Shown: one piece after another, positions 20,817-32,000 of the stretch | Layout of the letters: the number at the start of each line of letters is the position of its first letter | How positions within the stretch are numbered: the stretch's first letter is position 1 | Source of the DNA: Erodium maritimum | Taxonomy: Eukaryota; Streptophyta; Magnoliopsida; Geraniales; Geraniaceae | Direction of reading: 5' to 3' | Length of the DNA: 64,000 bases | Assembly (NCBI GenBank): GCA_963921825.1 | Contig: OY997593.1 | Span: 67,688,039 to 67,752,038 of the forward strand | The notes under the pieces: generated by a model | The model's input: the letters and a program-made list of their open reading frames with translations, nothing else | The model's database searches: none | What the model was told of the DNA's origin: nothing | Position numbers and translations under genes: made by a program

Positions 20817-23800
20817 AAAGACTACTCTCCTTCCTACGACTCCTCATCCGATGGAAGCTATACTTCGCTTATCGATGGATGTGGGCGTAATACTCCACCA
20901 GAAGGACAGTATTCATCTCTGGCCCAAGAATACCCCGAAGATGAAGAGCAAGGAGAAGAAGAGCCACCGGAAGAAGAAGAGCCTCCCGTACACGACTATC
21001 CAGTGCAAGGAGAAGGAGAAACTGAAGTATATGGTAGCGATACATTGAAAGGAGAAGGCAATTGTAAGACCTGCTCCCGGTCGAACCGATGACTCAAGAA
21101 GTCACTCGGGGCTTTCCCGGAATCCAAACGACCTAGCCATCATCACGGTTGGCTTAAGGGGAGAAATTCCTTTCGTTTGAGTATAATGTTGGAGAAAGTC
21201 AATTTTGGTCAAAACGAGACTTTTTATCGACTAAAAGCATTATTTTATTGTGCTGGAATTTATTTTGGAAAAGTAAATAACCTATTTGGACACTTGTCCC
21301 TTTTTGGTTGAAAGAGAGAGAAGGGAGTATTCTTAGACCCTTTTACCCTCCCAAAAGCTTCTTCAAGGGATTATAGCTCAAGGGCTTTTAGTCATTTGAC
21401 ACATCTAGGTATTATATGAGTTTGGAAAAGCAAAACCAACCCATTTTTACTTGGTGTAGCCGAAATTTGGAGTAGGAGCAAGAGAGAGGAGCTCCCATGG
21501 AGCTTTGAAGAAGAATCAAGGAAGAAGAGGCCACTTGAAGCCTTCCTTTAGCCAACCCTTCTCCAAATCCTCACCATCTTCTTCATCTCAATCTTCTAGA
21601 GGTAATGGAACTCTCTAATCCTCATTCCTCTTCATCTCTTTTCATGGGTTTTGGGTGAAATTGCTAGATGTTGTTGGGTTTGAGTAGAAATGGGGGGAGA
21701 TGTTGTTGATGAAAGGCTTTGTTGGGTTTTTGGTGAGAAATCATTAGTTTGTTGGAGCTTTTAAGTTGGTTTTGATTTGATGAATCATTAGAAACTTGCT
21801 TATTTGTTATTTTCTACCATGGGTAGGGGAGTATTGAGGGATTTGGACTGTTTTGGGAGTTGGAAGGGGCAAAATTTGGGGTTTGAAGGTGGTTTTTCGG
21901 AGAAAATGAGCTGGAGGTTGAAGAAGGGAAAAACTGTCCTGGTGCGTCACGGATCCGTGACGGATCCCGTGACGGCACTCGTCACGGCTCCGTGATGGTA
22001 ACCGTGATGGTTGGCCTCACGGATCCGTGATCAGGTTTGTGACAGACCAGGGTGGGGGTTTCTTTGAGGGTTTTTCACCTTGGTTGATCTTGGTTTTGGG
22101 CTGAACTTTGGAGGGACTTTGGGGGTTTTACTTTCTGTTTAAGTGGAGTCTAATTTAACGTTTCTTTGTGTCCAAGACTTTGGGGATCGAGCTAGAGGAG
22201 CAAAGATCACGCCGGGACCCGAGTGAAGAACGGAGTGGTGACCACCGGGCTTCATCAAAGTGTTGAGAGGAAGACCTCGAGGTAGGGAAAGCCTTAACTA
22301 CTCGTTTATGATGCTTAGTATGCATGTTAGGCTAATAAAATTGGAAAGGTCCTAGAAATTCCTATAGGATGCGAATAACTAGATTAATCGTCTTTCAATT
22401 TCTAATAACCGGAAGTGTCTAGTGGTGAATGAATAGGATGCCAATCACTAGTGTAACTCGCTTTCATTACTTGGGAAATTGTTTGACTGGCAGAGTGGCC
22501 TTGGCAAAGCCCTCAGATTAGTTGAGTGTTAGGATCACATGCTTGGTTGTTTGGTTGCTTAGTGGATAGGCTAAAGAGTCTAATGGAACTAGTTGAATTG
22601 CATGTTTGAATGCTCGATTGAAGGTTTTATTGATTGGTTGATTAAATTCGTACTTGACCGTTGAATGTATTTGAATGATTGCTTGTTGTCCTTAAATGGT
22701 TACTTGGAGCATCGAGTATGACTGGTTGTACCGAGCGGTGCAATCAGGTGATCGATGCCCCGTTGGTGCGAGACTGGTAAGTGAACGGTAAGTTGTGATT
22801 GTGTGATTGGTGTGCTATGATTATGTGATTCGTGTACTGTGTGTTGTGGTGAATTGGTAATGTGTGAGCTATGTGTGGCAATGAATTGGTGGTTGTTTGG
22901 GACTGGATTGTTTCGTGTTTTCAGTTTGAGTGCGTTATTCAATTATTAACTGATTATTATTGAATTGCCCAAGAGTATGCTTCCTATGGGAGTAATACCT
23001 TGGTTCCCGAGGACCTAAAATCCTTTAGAGACGTTTCTGAGACTTCCGACGATATGTGCCCTGAAGGGTGTTTCCGATAGTCTCAATGATATGCGTCTCC
23101 TCTGGATTGGAGGGAAAATCCGAGAGGACACATCATATGTGGATCGGAGGGTGGTGACTCCATGTGCCACGGCATTTGTCACGCCCAAAATCCGGTTATC
23201 GCCCGGACCCGAGGCATGACGGGTAAGAGAAGACAGTAAAGCAAAGAAACAATATTAAATCTCGAAAATCTCCAGTGAGTACTCCAATCCATAACCTCAA
23301 GTACAGTATAAGTAACCCTCAGGGGGTGTGGTAATAAGTTTTTACCAGACTGTTTTTAAATAAAGGAAATAAACATGAAGTCTCTATGAACCCACACCGA
23401 GAAGCGCTCAAGCTTCTACTCTTCAGTCAAGCCTGTAGACACAACATCAAAACAAAGGGGTGAGCTCACGCTCAGTAGGGAAAACGCATGACAAGGTAGA
23501 CCTTAACTCGAACAAGATCAACAATAAAGTTAACAGAAAATAACTTAACAAAACAAGGGTAATAAGTAAACAAATCAATGCCGTGGCACATGAAGTCACC
23601 ACCCTCCGATCCACATGATGTGTCCTCTCGGATTCTCCCTCAAATCCAGAGGAGACGCATAACATTGAGGCGACCGGAAACAACCCTTCGGGGCGCTTAT
23701 CATCGGGATTCTCAGAAACGTCTCCAAAGGATTTTATGTCATTGGGAACCCAGGGCCATACTCCCGTAGGAGCGCACACGTGGGCAATTTAATAAATAAC

Positions 23801-26404
23801 CAATATATCATCCCACACCGGACTCCCCAACGGTGTAGGTACCATACCATAACAACAATCAACTCTATCTCACCCTACACCGGACTCCTCAACGGTGTAG
23901 GTACCATATCGTATCAACCATGATTCCATAACATCTTAGCAACACGCTTACCGAAACTTAACACCAACCAATCCAACCACAGTCAAACCACTAACACACA
24001 TAGTTCACCCATCACCAATTCCCATCGCACACAGTACACAAATCACTAGATCAATTCACACCAATCACACAATTCCAACTTACCGTTCACTTACCAGTTT
24101 CGAACCACCGGGGCATCGATCACCTGATTGCGCCGTGCGGTACAACCAGTCATACTCGATACCCCCAACAATCAATCAAGTAAATCAAGTAATCATTCGA
24201 ATACAAACAACGAGCAGGTACGAGTCTGATCAACCAATTAATCATAAAGCCTTCGAAAGAGCATTCAAACATGCAATTTCACTAGTTTCATTAGACTCTT
24301 TAGCCTATCCACTAAGCAACCAACAACCAAGCATGTGATCCTAACACGCAACTAATCCGAGGGCTTTGCCAAGGCTCCTCTACCAGACAAACATATCCCA
24401 AATATTGAAAGCGAATTATACTAGTGATTGGCCTCCTAATAGGTCACCACTAGACACTCTGGTTATTAGCAATTGAAAGATGATTAAGCTAGTTATTCGC
24501 ATCCTATATGCATATCTAGGACCTTTTCCAATTTTATTAACCTAGCATGCATACTAGGCATCGTAAACGAGAGGTTAAGGCTTTCCCTACCTCAAGGTCC
24601 TCCTCGTCAACGCTTTGGTGAAGTCCGGTGATCACCACCTCGCTCTTCCCTCGGGCCTCGGTGTGATCCTTGCTCCTCTAGCTCGATCCCCAAGGTCTTG
24701 GACACAAAGAGGCACTAATTAGGTTCCACTTAAACAGTAAGAAAGACCCCCAAAACCCTTCCAAAGTTCATCTCAAAACCAAGGTGTAAACCCTTCGACA
24801 AATCCCCAAGAAACCCTCACTCTGGTGGGTCGCGGATCTGGTCACGGATCTGTGATGGCAACCCTCACGGTCGCCGTCACGGAGCCGTGACGAGTGCCGT
24901 CACGGACTCCCTCACGGAGCCGTGACGTCGCCCGTCACGGGATCCGTCACGGATCCGTGACGCACCAGGGCAGTTTCGCCCTTCTTCAACCTCCAGCTCC
25001 AAAACTCCGAAAATCTACCTTCAAACCCAGAAATTTACCCTTTCCAACCCCCAAAACAGTCCAAATCCTCCAATACTCCTCTACCCATGGTAGGAATCAA
25101 CCCACAAACAAGTTTTCCAAGGATTCATCAAATCAAACCTACTTCAAAATCTCCAACAACTATTGATTTCTCACCAAAATCCAACAAGGTTCATCATCAA
25201 CACCATCTCCTATCATTTCTACTCAACCCCCCATCATCTAGCCATTTTTCACCCAAAACCCAAGGAAATAGATGAAGAGGAAAGATGAGTAGAGAGTTCC
25301 ATTACCTCTAGGATGTGGAGATGAAGAGGATGCTAGTGATTTGGAGGGTGGGAGGCTAGAAGATGACTCCACAAGGCTCCTTCTTCTTTGATTCTCCTTC
25401 AAGCTTCCATGGGAGCTCTTCTCCCTTTCTTCCTCTCCAAATTTCGGCTACAACAAGCAAATAGGAAAATGATTTTGCTTCTCCAACACATATAATACCT
25501 AAATGTTGCAATGACTTAAAGGCCCTTGAGCTAGAAACCCATGTAGGAGCTTTTGGGAGGGTAAAAGGGACAATAACTATCCCTTTTTCTCTCATTCAAC
25601 CAAAATAGGACAAGTGTCCCTCTAGCTCATTTAATTTCCCAATTTAAATTCCAGCACTTTTAAAAATTGAAGCTTTAGTCGATATGAAGTCTCGTTTTGA
25701 CCAAAATTGACTTTATGCAATATTATATTCAAATGAAAGGGTTTTCTTCCCTGAAGCCAACCGTGATAATGGCTACTTCGTTTGAGTTCCGGAGAAGTCC
25801 CGAGTGACTTCCGGAGTTACCGGTTCGACCGGAAGCGGGTCTTACAGCATTGATCGGTTTACCTATTGCCTGTGATTGTTAAGACTTATCTTGTTGACTT
25901 TGCTGTTGATTCTATTGAGTTTAAGGTCCACCTTGTTATGTGTTTTCCCTACTGAGCGCAAGCTCACCCCTGTGAGTTTATTGTTGTGTTTACAGGCTTG
26001 ATTGAGGAGTAGAGGCTCGGGAGCTTCCCGGTGTGGGTGTCTATAGAGACTTCGCTTTTATTTTATTTCGGTTTGGAACAGATTTTGTGAAGGATTATTA
26101 TTACACCCCTGGAGGGTTCTTTATGTTTTAAACTAAATTTTGTGGATTTGAGTTTCTTATTGGAGTTTTTTTCAGGAATTTATTATTGAGTTATTGTCTT
26201 TTAATCACTTATTCCTAGTCACGCCTTGAGTCCGGGCAAGAACCGGATTTGGGGCGTGACAGCAATACTGAAGTATATGGTAGCAATACAGTCAAACTGT
26301 TTGGAGATACTGAACAATATGGTAGCGGTGAAGTTGAAAGCGGTGATGAGGCAACATCGGCCTTCAATGGCCCACAACGGTCAACCCCTAAGAAGAAAAA
26401 GTAA
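20808..26404 (+). CDS. Acidic hypothetical protein (130 aa), split by an LTR insertion
   Basis: The frame 20808-21062 (ATG, 85 codons) breaks exactly at an LTR insertion and resumes in the same frame at 26267-26404 (45 codons and TAA) once the insert and one copy of the GCAAT duplication are removed. The protein is Ser/Tyr-rich at first (MSRKDYSPSYDSSSDGSYTS), then strongly acidic (EDEEQGEEEPPEEEEPP), then carries short repeats of TEVYGS/TEQYGS and ends in the basic PKKKK. An acidic domain plus a nuclear-signal-like end suggests a nuclear accessory protein, but no family is recognised. The clean reading across the insert shows the gene was intact when the LTR arrived. Confidence 0.7.
21951..22034. 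repeat. Array of TCACGG/CCGTGA inverted motifs in LTR A
   Basis: About eight CACGG or CCGTG cores in 85 bases, several joined as the palindrome TCACGGATCCGTGA. The same kind of array occupies the equivalent place in the two other LTRs of this family. Confidence 0.75.
23177..25846 (-). mobile_element. Solo LTR B (same Ty3 family), inverted and nested
   Basis: Read on the minus strand it starts TGTAAGACCCGCTTCCGG (from 25846) and ends GGGCGTGACA at 23177. It is flanked by GCATT at 23172-23176 and 25847-25851. Length is 2,670 bp. It is clearly related to LTR A in the opposite direction, and no internal coding region is present. It contains one CCGTGCGG copy (about 24133) and its own TCACGG/CCGTGA array at 24840-24963. 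Confidence 0.8.
24840..24963. repeat. Array of TCACGG/CCGTGA inverted motifs in LTR B
   Basis: At least ten CACGG or CCGTG cores in about 125 bases, arranged mainly as inverted pairs such as TCACGGAGCCGTGA and TCACGGATCCGTGA. Confidence 0.75.
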
Positions 26405-26449
26405 CATTTGCAAGGGTTTTGAACTTGTACATTCCTTTATGTCCTGCCC

Positions 26450-26650
26450 GTACGGGTGGGTCGTTAACCGCACGGGTGTATAAGTACACCGCACGCGTAA
26501 CCATTTAGCCCGCACGGGTGTATAAGTAGACCGCACGGGTTTAGAAGTAGACATCACGGGTTTAGAAGTAGACCGCACGGGTTTAGAAGTAGACCGCACG
26601 GGTTAGGGTTAGGGTTTGTGACCCCACACGGTGTACTCACCGCCGTGCGG
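26450..26650. repeat. CCGTGCGG/CCGCACGG motif cluster 6
   Basis: Exact copies start at 26468, 26510, 26531, 26573, 26594 and 26643, with variants CCGTACGG (about 26449) and CCGCACGC. Several units repeat as GGTTTAGAAGTAGACCGCAC with a step of about 20-22 bp. It lies just after the acidic gene. Confidence 0.85.
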
Positions 26651-26763
26651 GTGTATAATGTTTTTAGCATGGTCATGTTATTGACTGCACGGTTGAGTAG
26701 AGCCAGATTCAAAAATCATGATTAAAGATGAAATCCATTATTGTTCAAGGCCATGACAGTACA

Positions 26764-27118
26764 TTACATGACAGACAGTTGGTTAATAACACGGTCATCA
26801 TGGTCTTTCATCTCAGACATCCACTGAACCCAACGCGGGAACCAAGCAGGCTCCACGACCGAATCTAAGTCATCCACAATCCCGTATGTCCAACCAGGCC
26901 TTTCCAACGGGGGTCCAGGATATGGGGCGTCTTTCTCACGCATGAGGCGCTCAATGAATTCCCACCGGTCCATGGCGTCAAGGAGTCCTCGGTCGAAAAG
27001 CAAGCACCCACGCGGGTTCAGGTGGTGGGCACCTACGCGGGAGATGTCCTACTATGTTTCTTGTCGCTTCGCGTCGCCTCCATCGTCGCTCAAGACGTGC
27101 ATCGTGGTTTGGGTCCAT
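26764..27118 (-). pseudogene. PAWS/PAWF-family protein (copy 3), frameshifted
   Basis: The ATG at 27116-27118 opens MDPNHDARLERRWRRREATR, as in copy 2, but after a PAW motif the frame shifts near 27000-27030. The rest continues in another frame as LLDAMDRWEFIERLMREKDA, then VEPAWFPRWVQWM, to TAA at 26764. Closest to copy 2, with shared 5' flank. A broken gene. Confidence 0.65.
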
Positions 27119-27414
27119 GTTGTCACAAACATAATATGGTTACACCACTTAAACAAAAACACACATATACAAAAAATAAGAATGCATGAACACAAGTCGA
27201 ATACCCGAGAAAAAGAGCTTGATGCCGTGTAGATGGAACGAAGTTAGTGAAGAGGTTTGCTTTGAAGATAAAATGAGGCTAATGAACCTCATTCATAGGA
27301 AATGTTTAAGGGTTTAGGCATTAATGTCGCTTGGGGAGTTGTTTCTAACACATTAATGGGTTCGGCATTCAATGGTTGACTCATTAATGGTCAGTCCATC
27401 TGGTAGGTGACAGC

Positions 27415-27500
27415 CCGTGCGGCAGACAGCACACCCGCACGGGTGCAAAACCCTAATTTCGACCCTTTTTGATCACGCGCAGGTGTAAGTATCATCCGCG
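27415..27500. repeat. CCGTGCGG/CCGCACGG motif cluster 7
   Basis: Exact copies start at 27415 and 27435, with the palindromic variant CCGCGCGG near 27492. It lies between copies 3 and 4 of the PAWS/PAWF genes. Confidence 0.7.
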
Positions 27501-27725
27501 CGGGTTTCTGTCAACTCTATGGACTGCACAGTACGTAGTCAAACATAACTCCCAACCCATTAATGTTTGGCAACAACTCCCGCTGCGACATGAATGCCTA
27601 AACCCTAACTCCATACCCATTAAAGTCTTAGCAACAACTCCCTGGGCTACATTAATATTGTTATCATAAATTTATGTATTTATGTAAAAGAAAAGTTATA
27701 TTTATTAATCCGAAAACCAAATACA

Positions 27726-28121
27726 CTAAGTAGCCTGAAGAGTGTCAATGAGACTCATCTCGATTTCTTTGTTCCGAGCCATCCACTCTACGTAACCCTG
27801 GAACCAAGAAGGCTCATCGAAAGAATCAAGCAGGTCCTCCTCTGTTACCGAAGGGTGTGGTACAAGAGGGTTTGCACCGTAAGGGGGTGCGGGACATGGT
27901 AGATGCTTGTCGCGCATGAGTCGCTCAATTTGTTCCAAGCGCTCATTTGCTTCTTCGAGTAAGCGGTAGTACTCGACCGACCATGCTGGTTCTGGTGCTT
28001 GACACAGCCGTTCGGGAACGCGAACTATCCGGCCGTCACTGATTCTGGTGATGATTCCGGCATTCTGCTGTCGCCTCGAGGGGATGAAGCCAGGAAGAAG
28101 AGGATCGCGGTTCGGTTCCAT
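27726..28121 (-). CDS. PAWS/PAWF-family hypothetical protein (copy 4, 131 aa)
   Basis: An intact frame from ATG at 28119-28121 to TAG at 27726. It starts MEPNRDPLLPGFIPSRRQQN, then has VRVPERLCQAPEPAWSVEYY, a helical NERLEQIERLMRDK, the linker PCPAPPYGANPL, and EDLLDSFDEPSWFQGYVEWM. It is the closest relative of copy 1 (same VRxPERL and linker), although on the opposite strand. Conservation of both PAW motifs between diverged copies suggests past selection on the protein. Family and function unknown. Confidence 0.65.
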   Translation of the reverse strand: MEPNRDPLLPGFIPSRRQQNAGIITRISDGRIVRVPERLCQAPEPAWSVEYYRLLEEANERLEQIERLMRDKHLPCPAPPYGANPLVPHPSVTEEDLLDSFDEPSWFQGYVEWMARNKEIEMSLIDTLQAT

Positions 28122-28381
28122 CCTGTTCCAAACATATACACGCTTACACAACAAAAACAACTATGAAGAGGGAAGCTTTGACGAGAGCAGTGAAGATAAT
28201 GGGTGTGCTGAAGCCCATTTATGGGCGTAGTGACATTAATAGGCATGCCAAGTTATATTTGGGGCATTAATAGGCATTCAGAGGTGTTGTTGGGATATTA
28301 ACAGCATCCAAAGGCGTTGTTGGGACATTTATTGTGCCAACAATAATAATATATTTTATTTCAAAATATTAAAATTGGACC

Positions 28382-28842
28382 CCGTGCGGCCTACCTACGG
28401 CCCTCACGGGTGCACACAGACGACGTCGGGTTGACAGCAAAATGTGCGGCCAACCCATGTCCCTCACGGGTGCAAACAACATATGTCAAAGTTGACAGCA
28501 AACCGTGCGGCTATTTCCTTTTTCCCGCACGAGTTCCACAACATAAGTCAGGGTTGACAGCAACCCGTGCAGTGATTTCCTTATTCCCGCACGAGTTCCA
28601 CAACATAAGTCAGGGTTGACAGCAACTCGTGCGATGATTTCCTTATTCCCGCACGAGTTCCACAACATAAGTCAGGGTTGACAGCAACCCGTGCGGTGAT
28701 TTCCTTATTCCCGCACGAGTTCCACAACATAAGTCAGGGTTGACAGCAACCCGTGCGGCCAACCCATGGACCCGTGCGGTCGTACAGAGAGTTTTATACT
28801 AACCCTCGTATAACCGCACGGTTGAGTGTCACACCCGCACGG
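28382..28842. repeat. CCGTGCGG/CCGCACGG motif cluster 8
   Basis: Exact copies start at 28382, 28503, 28689, 28751, 28772, 28814 and 28835, with variants CCGTGCAG, TCGTGCGA and CCGCACGA between them. It overlaps the 62-bp tandem array. Confidence 0.85.
28430..28765. repeat. 62-bp tandem array carrying the dyad motif
   Basis: The start GTTGACAGCA recurs at 28430, 28491, 28553, 28615, 28677 and 28739, a step of 61-62 bp. Each inner unit holds one CCGTGCGG-like and one CCGCACGAG site plus TTCCACAACATAAGTCAGG. The last units differ mainly inside the motif. Not a CRISPR: there are no unique spacers. Confidence 0.85.
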
Positions 28843-29013
28843 CAAAATGCATTCCAACAGTCATGCCAATCAACGCACAAGACATAAGTACCAAATAAGA
28901 AACACAATTACATTCAAATCCTTAATGTACAAAAACCTAAGTACCAAATACTCCAAAACCTTGTTGGCCTCACACTGTACGACAGTTATAAACAAATGTT
29001 TGATCTCCAAAAC

Positions 29014-32000
29014 CTACAGAATGAGTTGCCAGTTCGACATGGCCTCAATGGCATACTTTTTCCGATACTGCTTCATAATGCTGTCTCTTAAGTGATTGTC
29101 GAACTCCATTTCTGCCAACTTCAGCTGGATCATCTTCAGCGTGCATATCCTAGTGTCGCCACGACTACCAAAATATACACCGGAAATGTTAAACATTACA
29201 TAAACTGTGTACCTATGCAAATTAAACGGAGGAAATTTCACACTTACACTTTTGTCTGATGTACATCCGGGACCCTCAGGTGGGTGAATGGTTCCTCGTA
29301 CAAGATCTTGTTCTCCTCGTCCAAGTATCCTGAATGTAACATCATCCTCGGTATCATGCAGGCATACGACCTAATCAACACTTTTAGCTCATCATCCGAT
29401 GTCCACCAGTTGAAGTTGTCATAGACATTAATGTTCCTTCCGGCTAGGTCAACCTCTAACAATATCCATGTCCAACCCGCGGTCCCCTTCACGTGCTGTA
29501 CTGGAAAGTAAACCTTCTGCAACTTTTTTCAGGTTTTCCTAAACTCCACTGGAGTATGACCAAGAACATATTCCATCAACAGAGTCGAAGGTTTACCCTG
29601 CATGCCTGTCTCGAACTCCACTCAGCATATCTCCTAGAACAACCCATCCAGTACAGAAGCCTCCTGATCAGTGAAAACACCCTTATACAGGCGTTGTTGT
29701 TTCCGTCTCCTGTACAACTGATCTTCCATTTGCTGTGTGCAATGAAAATCAATAACCAAGTAAATATTAGAATAAAAATGCATTTGTATTCAAAAAATTT
29801 AAGAATAGTTAGACAAAAGGTTATACAATAAATATAGTATACGAACCTCACAGGATACCGTTGTTCCAGCTTTCAAGAGGGTCTTGAAATATTGTTTACC
29901 CCTTGTGCCGTACGGAGTCGTGATTTCCTCGAACCCAACAAAGTTTTCCAACACCTTGGAATGTTTCTTAGCAGCACTTTTGTACGCCCCGCTCGGATTC
30001 CACACTTTCTGCGACTGCATTTCTACGTGGGACACCTCGCGTACTCTCTTCCTCTTTCTTGAACTAGGACCCTCAGTGTCTGGCACGTGTACCGTGATGT
30101 GTGGAGTAGAGTTCTGGGGAGCTGCGACAGGCGGTGTAGGAGTGACTTGTACGACATCCATCCAGGATTCACTTGACTTTTCCCCAAGTCCTGAACCTGC
30201 TGCACCTTCAAGATAAGTTTCATACCAGGAACTCGGTGTGCTCGTCCCCGACTTTGTCTGCTCTGCCGACGCTTCCACTGCCCCCTCTACCGGTCCTTCT
30301 TGCTGTACCAGGTCCTGTAACACAGACTGTACCACCTCGGCATCCTGTACTCGTGCAAGGACATACTCACTTCCTCCTCCAGATGCGGCAACACGGTCTT
30401 CGGGTTCCCCAGTAGAACCAGTAGTCTCCACTTCCAGTATTTCTCCATGAACGCCTGCAACTTGACCGGGAGGCCTTGACTGTGCACCATCATCCTGTCG
30501 AGATCTGGTGTCTGCTTCTGCGGCACGTTCACGGGCAGCGGCGTTGGCACGAAGTATCCTAAGGACCTCATCCATTTGAGTCCTTAACTCTGTAAATTGC
30601 CCCTGAGCCCATGTCCGCATCTCTCCCATTTCAGCTTTACAAGCTCGGATTTCTTCCAGGACAACTGACTGATCCACCGGTGCGGGCTCTCTGACATCTT
30701 CCTGTACGGGGTCTACCCGTACTTCTTCTCTGTCGGCTGTCTCCTCGACTGGCGGTGGCAAATCTACTCCTCCAGTTGCCTCTTCAGCAACCGGCTGAGC
30801 TGCAGGGTCCGACTGGACTACCTCATCATCCCAATGGATGGATCCTCCATTCTCCAAAAATGCAGACAGACGATCAATGTCGGAATTCGGATGCTTTTCT
30901 GGTAGTTGTCCGATATTCTGCATCCACGGGAGTAACATCTCCGCTGTCGTCGGGACGAGGACACTCTTGGCCACCTACACCTGCATGGACATAACAATTA
31001 CGCTACATTTTTGTGGCCCAGCTAAATCAAACTTAGGTAAATCAGAATACCAAATTAACATTTTTTTACCTCAACTTTTGCAAGTGCAGTGGTGACCTCT
31101 TCTGCAGACGGCGGCTTGGACCACTTCGGAGACCATTTGAAGAATCGTGGCTGCTCCCCCATGTAATCTTTATCTATGCTTGCCCATAATTTTGCCACTT
31201 CTGGCATGCACTCGAACGCCAATATCTGTGTAACATAAGTAGTCATTCAGAAACCCGTCAAATCATATATATATTTTGCGGATAATAAAATTATCGGTAA
31301 TTACTATTGTACGTACTGTCAACACGGGAAGAAAACCACAAATGGTCTAGGTTGAACCGCTGGTTGCAGTGGCGGACGCAACATACTTTGCCTTCAAATC
31401 TCGCATGCAATCCCTCCTCAGCCATTCGAAGGCTACATACCCCCATGGGTACTTGTTGAACATCTCGAGGTTATCCGCTAACCCGAACCAACAATCAGAC
31501 ACCCATTGACCTCTTTTTCCACTCGGTACCAATGCATCTGCGACGAAGAGAAGTTGAGCCAGTTTGCAAATGTCTAGATTTGGGGCTGACTTATTCCCTC
31601 GACTTTCAACCCGTTTAGTCACCAGTTCCTTCAACTTTGCCTCTAACGTCTCAGTCGACACACGCTCACCTTTTTTAAAATGTTTGGTCTTCAACACTGT
31701 GGACTTGAATTGTTGTTGGAGCGCTTCATCCCCATCGTTGGGTTGACTGCAATTCAACCCAGTTATCAGCGCAAAGTCCTTAAGGGTCAACCTGATCGGT
31801 CTCCCTTTAAACACAAACCACATCTCGGATGATCGTGGTATCTTCGTGCTCCTAGCCAATTGGGCCCACGCAAGGTTGTTGGCGTGCATCCACTTTTTTG
31901 GGATGTTAGTGAACCTCCCAAATGGACCCTCTTGGAGCAGTTCAATTGTCGACTTGTCATCTTTCAAGTCTTTCACCCTTGTTTCCAGCATTGTATAATT

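Larger units (their letters stand above)
21063..26261 (+). mobile_element. Solo LTR A (Ty3 family), split by LTR B
   Basis: Starts TGTAAGACCTGCTCCCGG and ends GGATTTGGGGCGTGACA, flanked by GCAAT at 21058-21062 and 26262-26266. Removing LTR B leaves about 2.5 kb, the length of the LTR at 58921-61479, with which it shares start, end, a central array of TCACGG/CCGTGA motifs (21951-22034) and a TACTGAGCG...TCACCC block (about 25952). No internal retrotransposon region is present, so it is a solo LTR left by recombination. Confidence 0.8.

Noticed and set aside
23447-25595. Frames inside solo LTR B
   Set aside because: They lie in LTR sequence without coding function, and related LTRs do not keep them.
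26381-26599. Minus-strand frame with repeated RSTSKPV
   Set aside because: The repeats come from tandem dyad motifs in non-coding DNA, not from a protein.
28430-28765. CRISPR-like regular repeat
   Set aside because: The whole 62-bp unit is repeated with no unique spacers, in a plant transposon.
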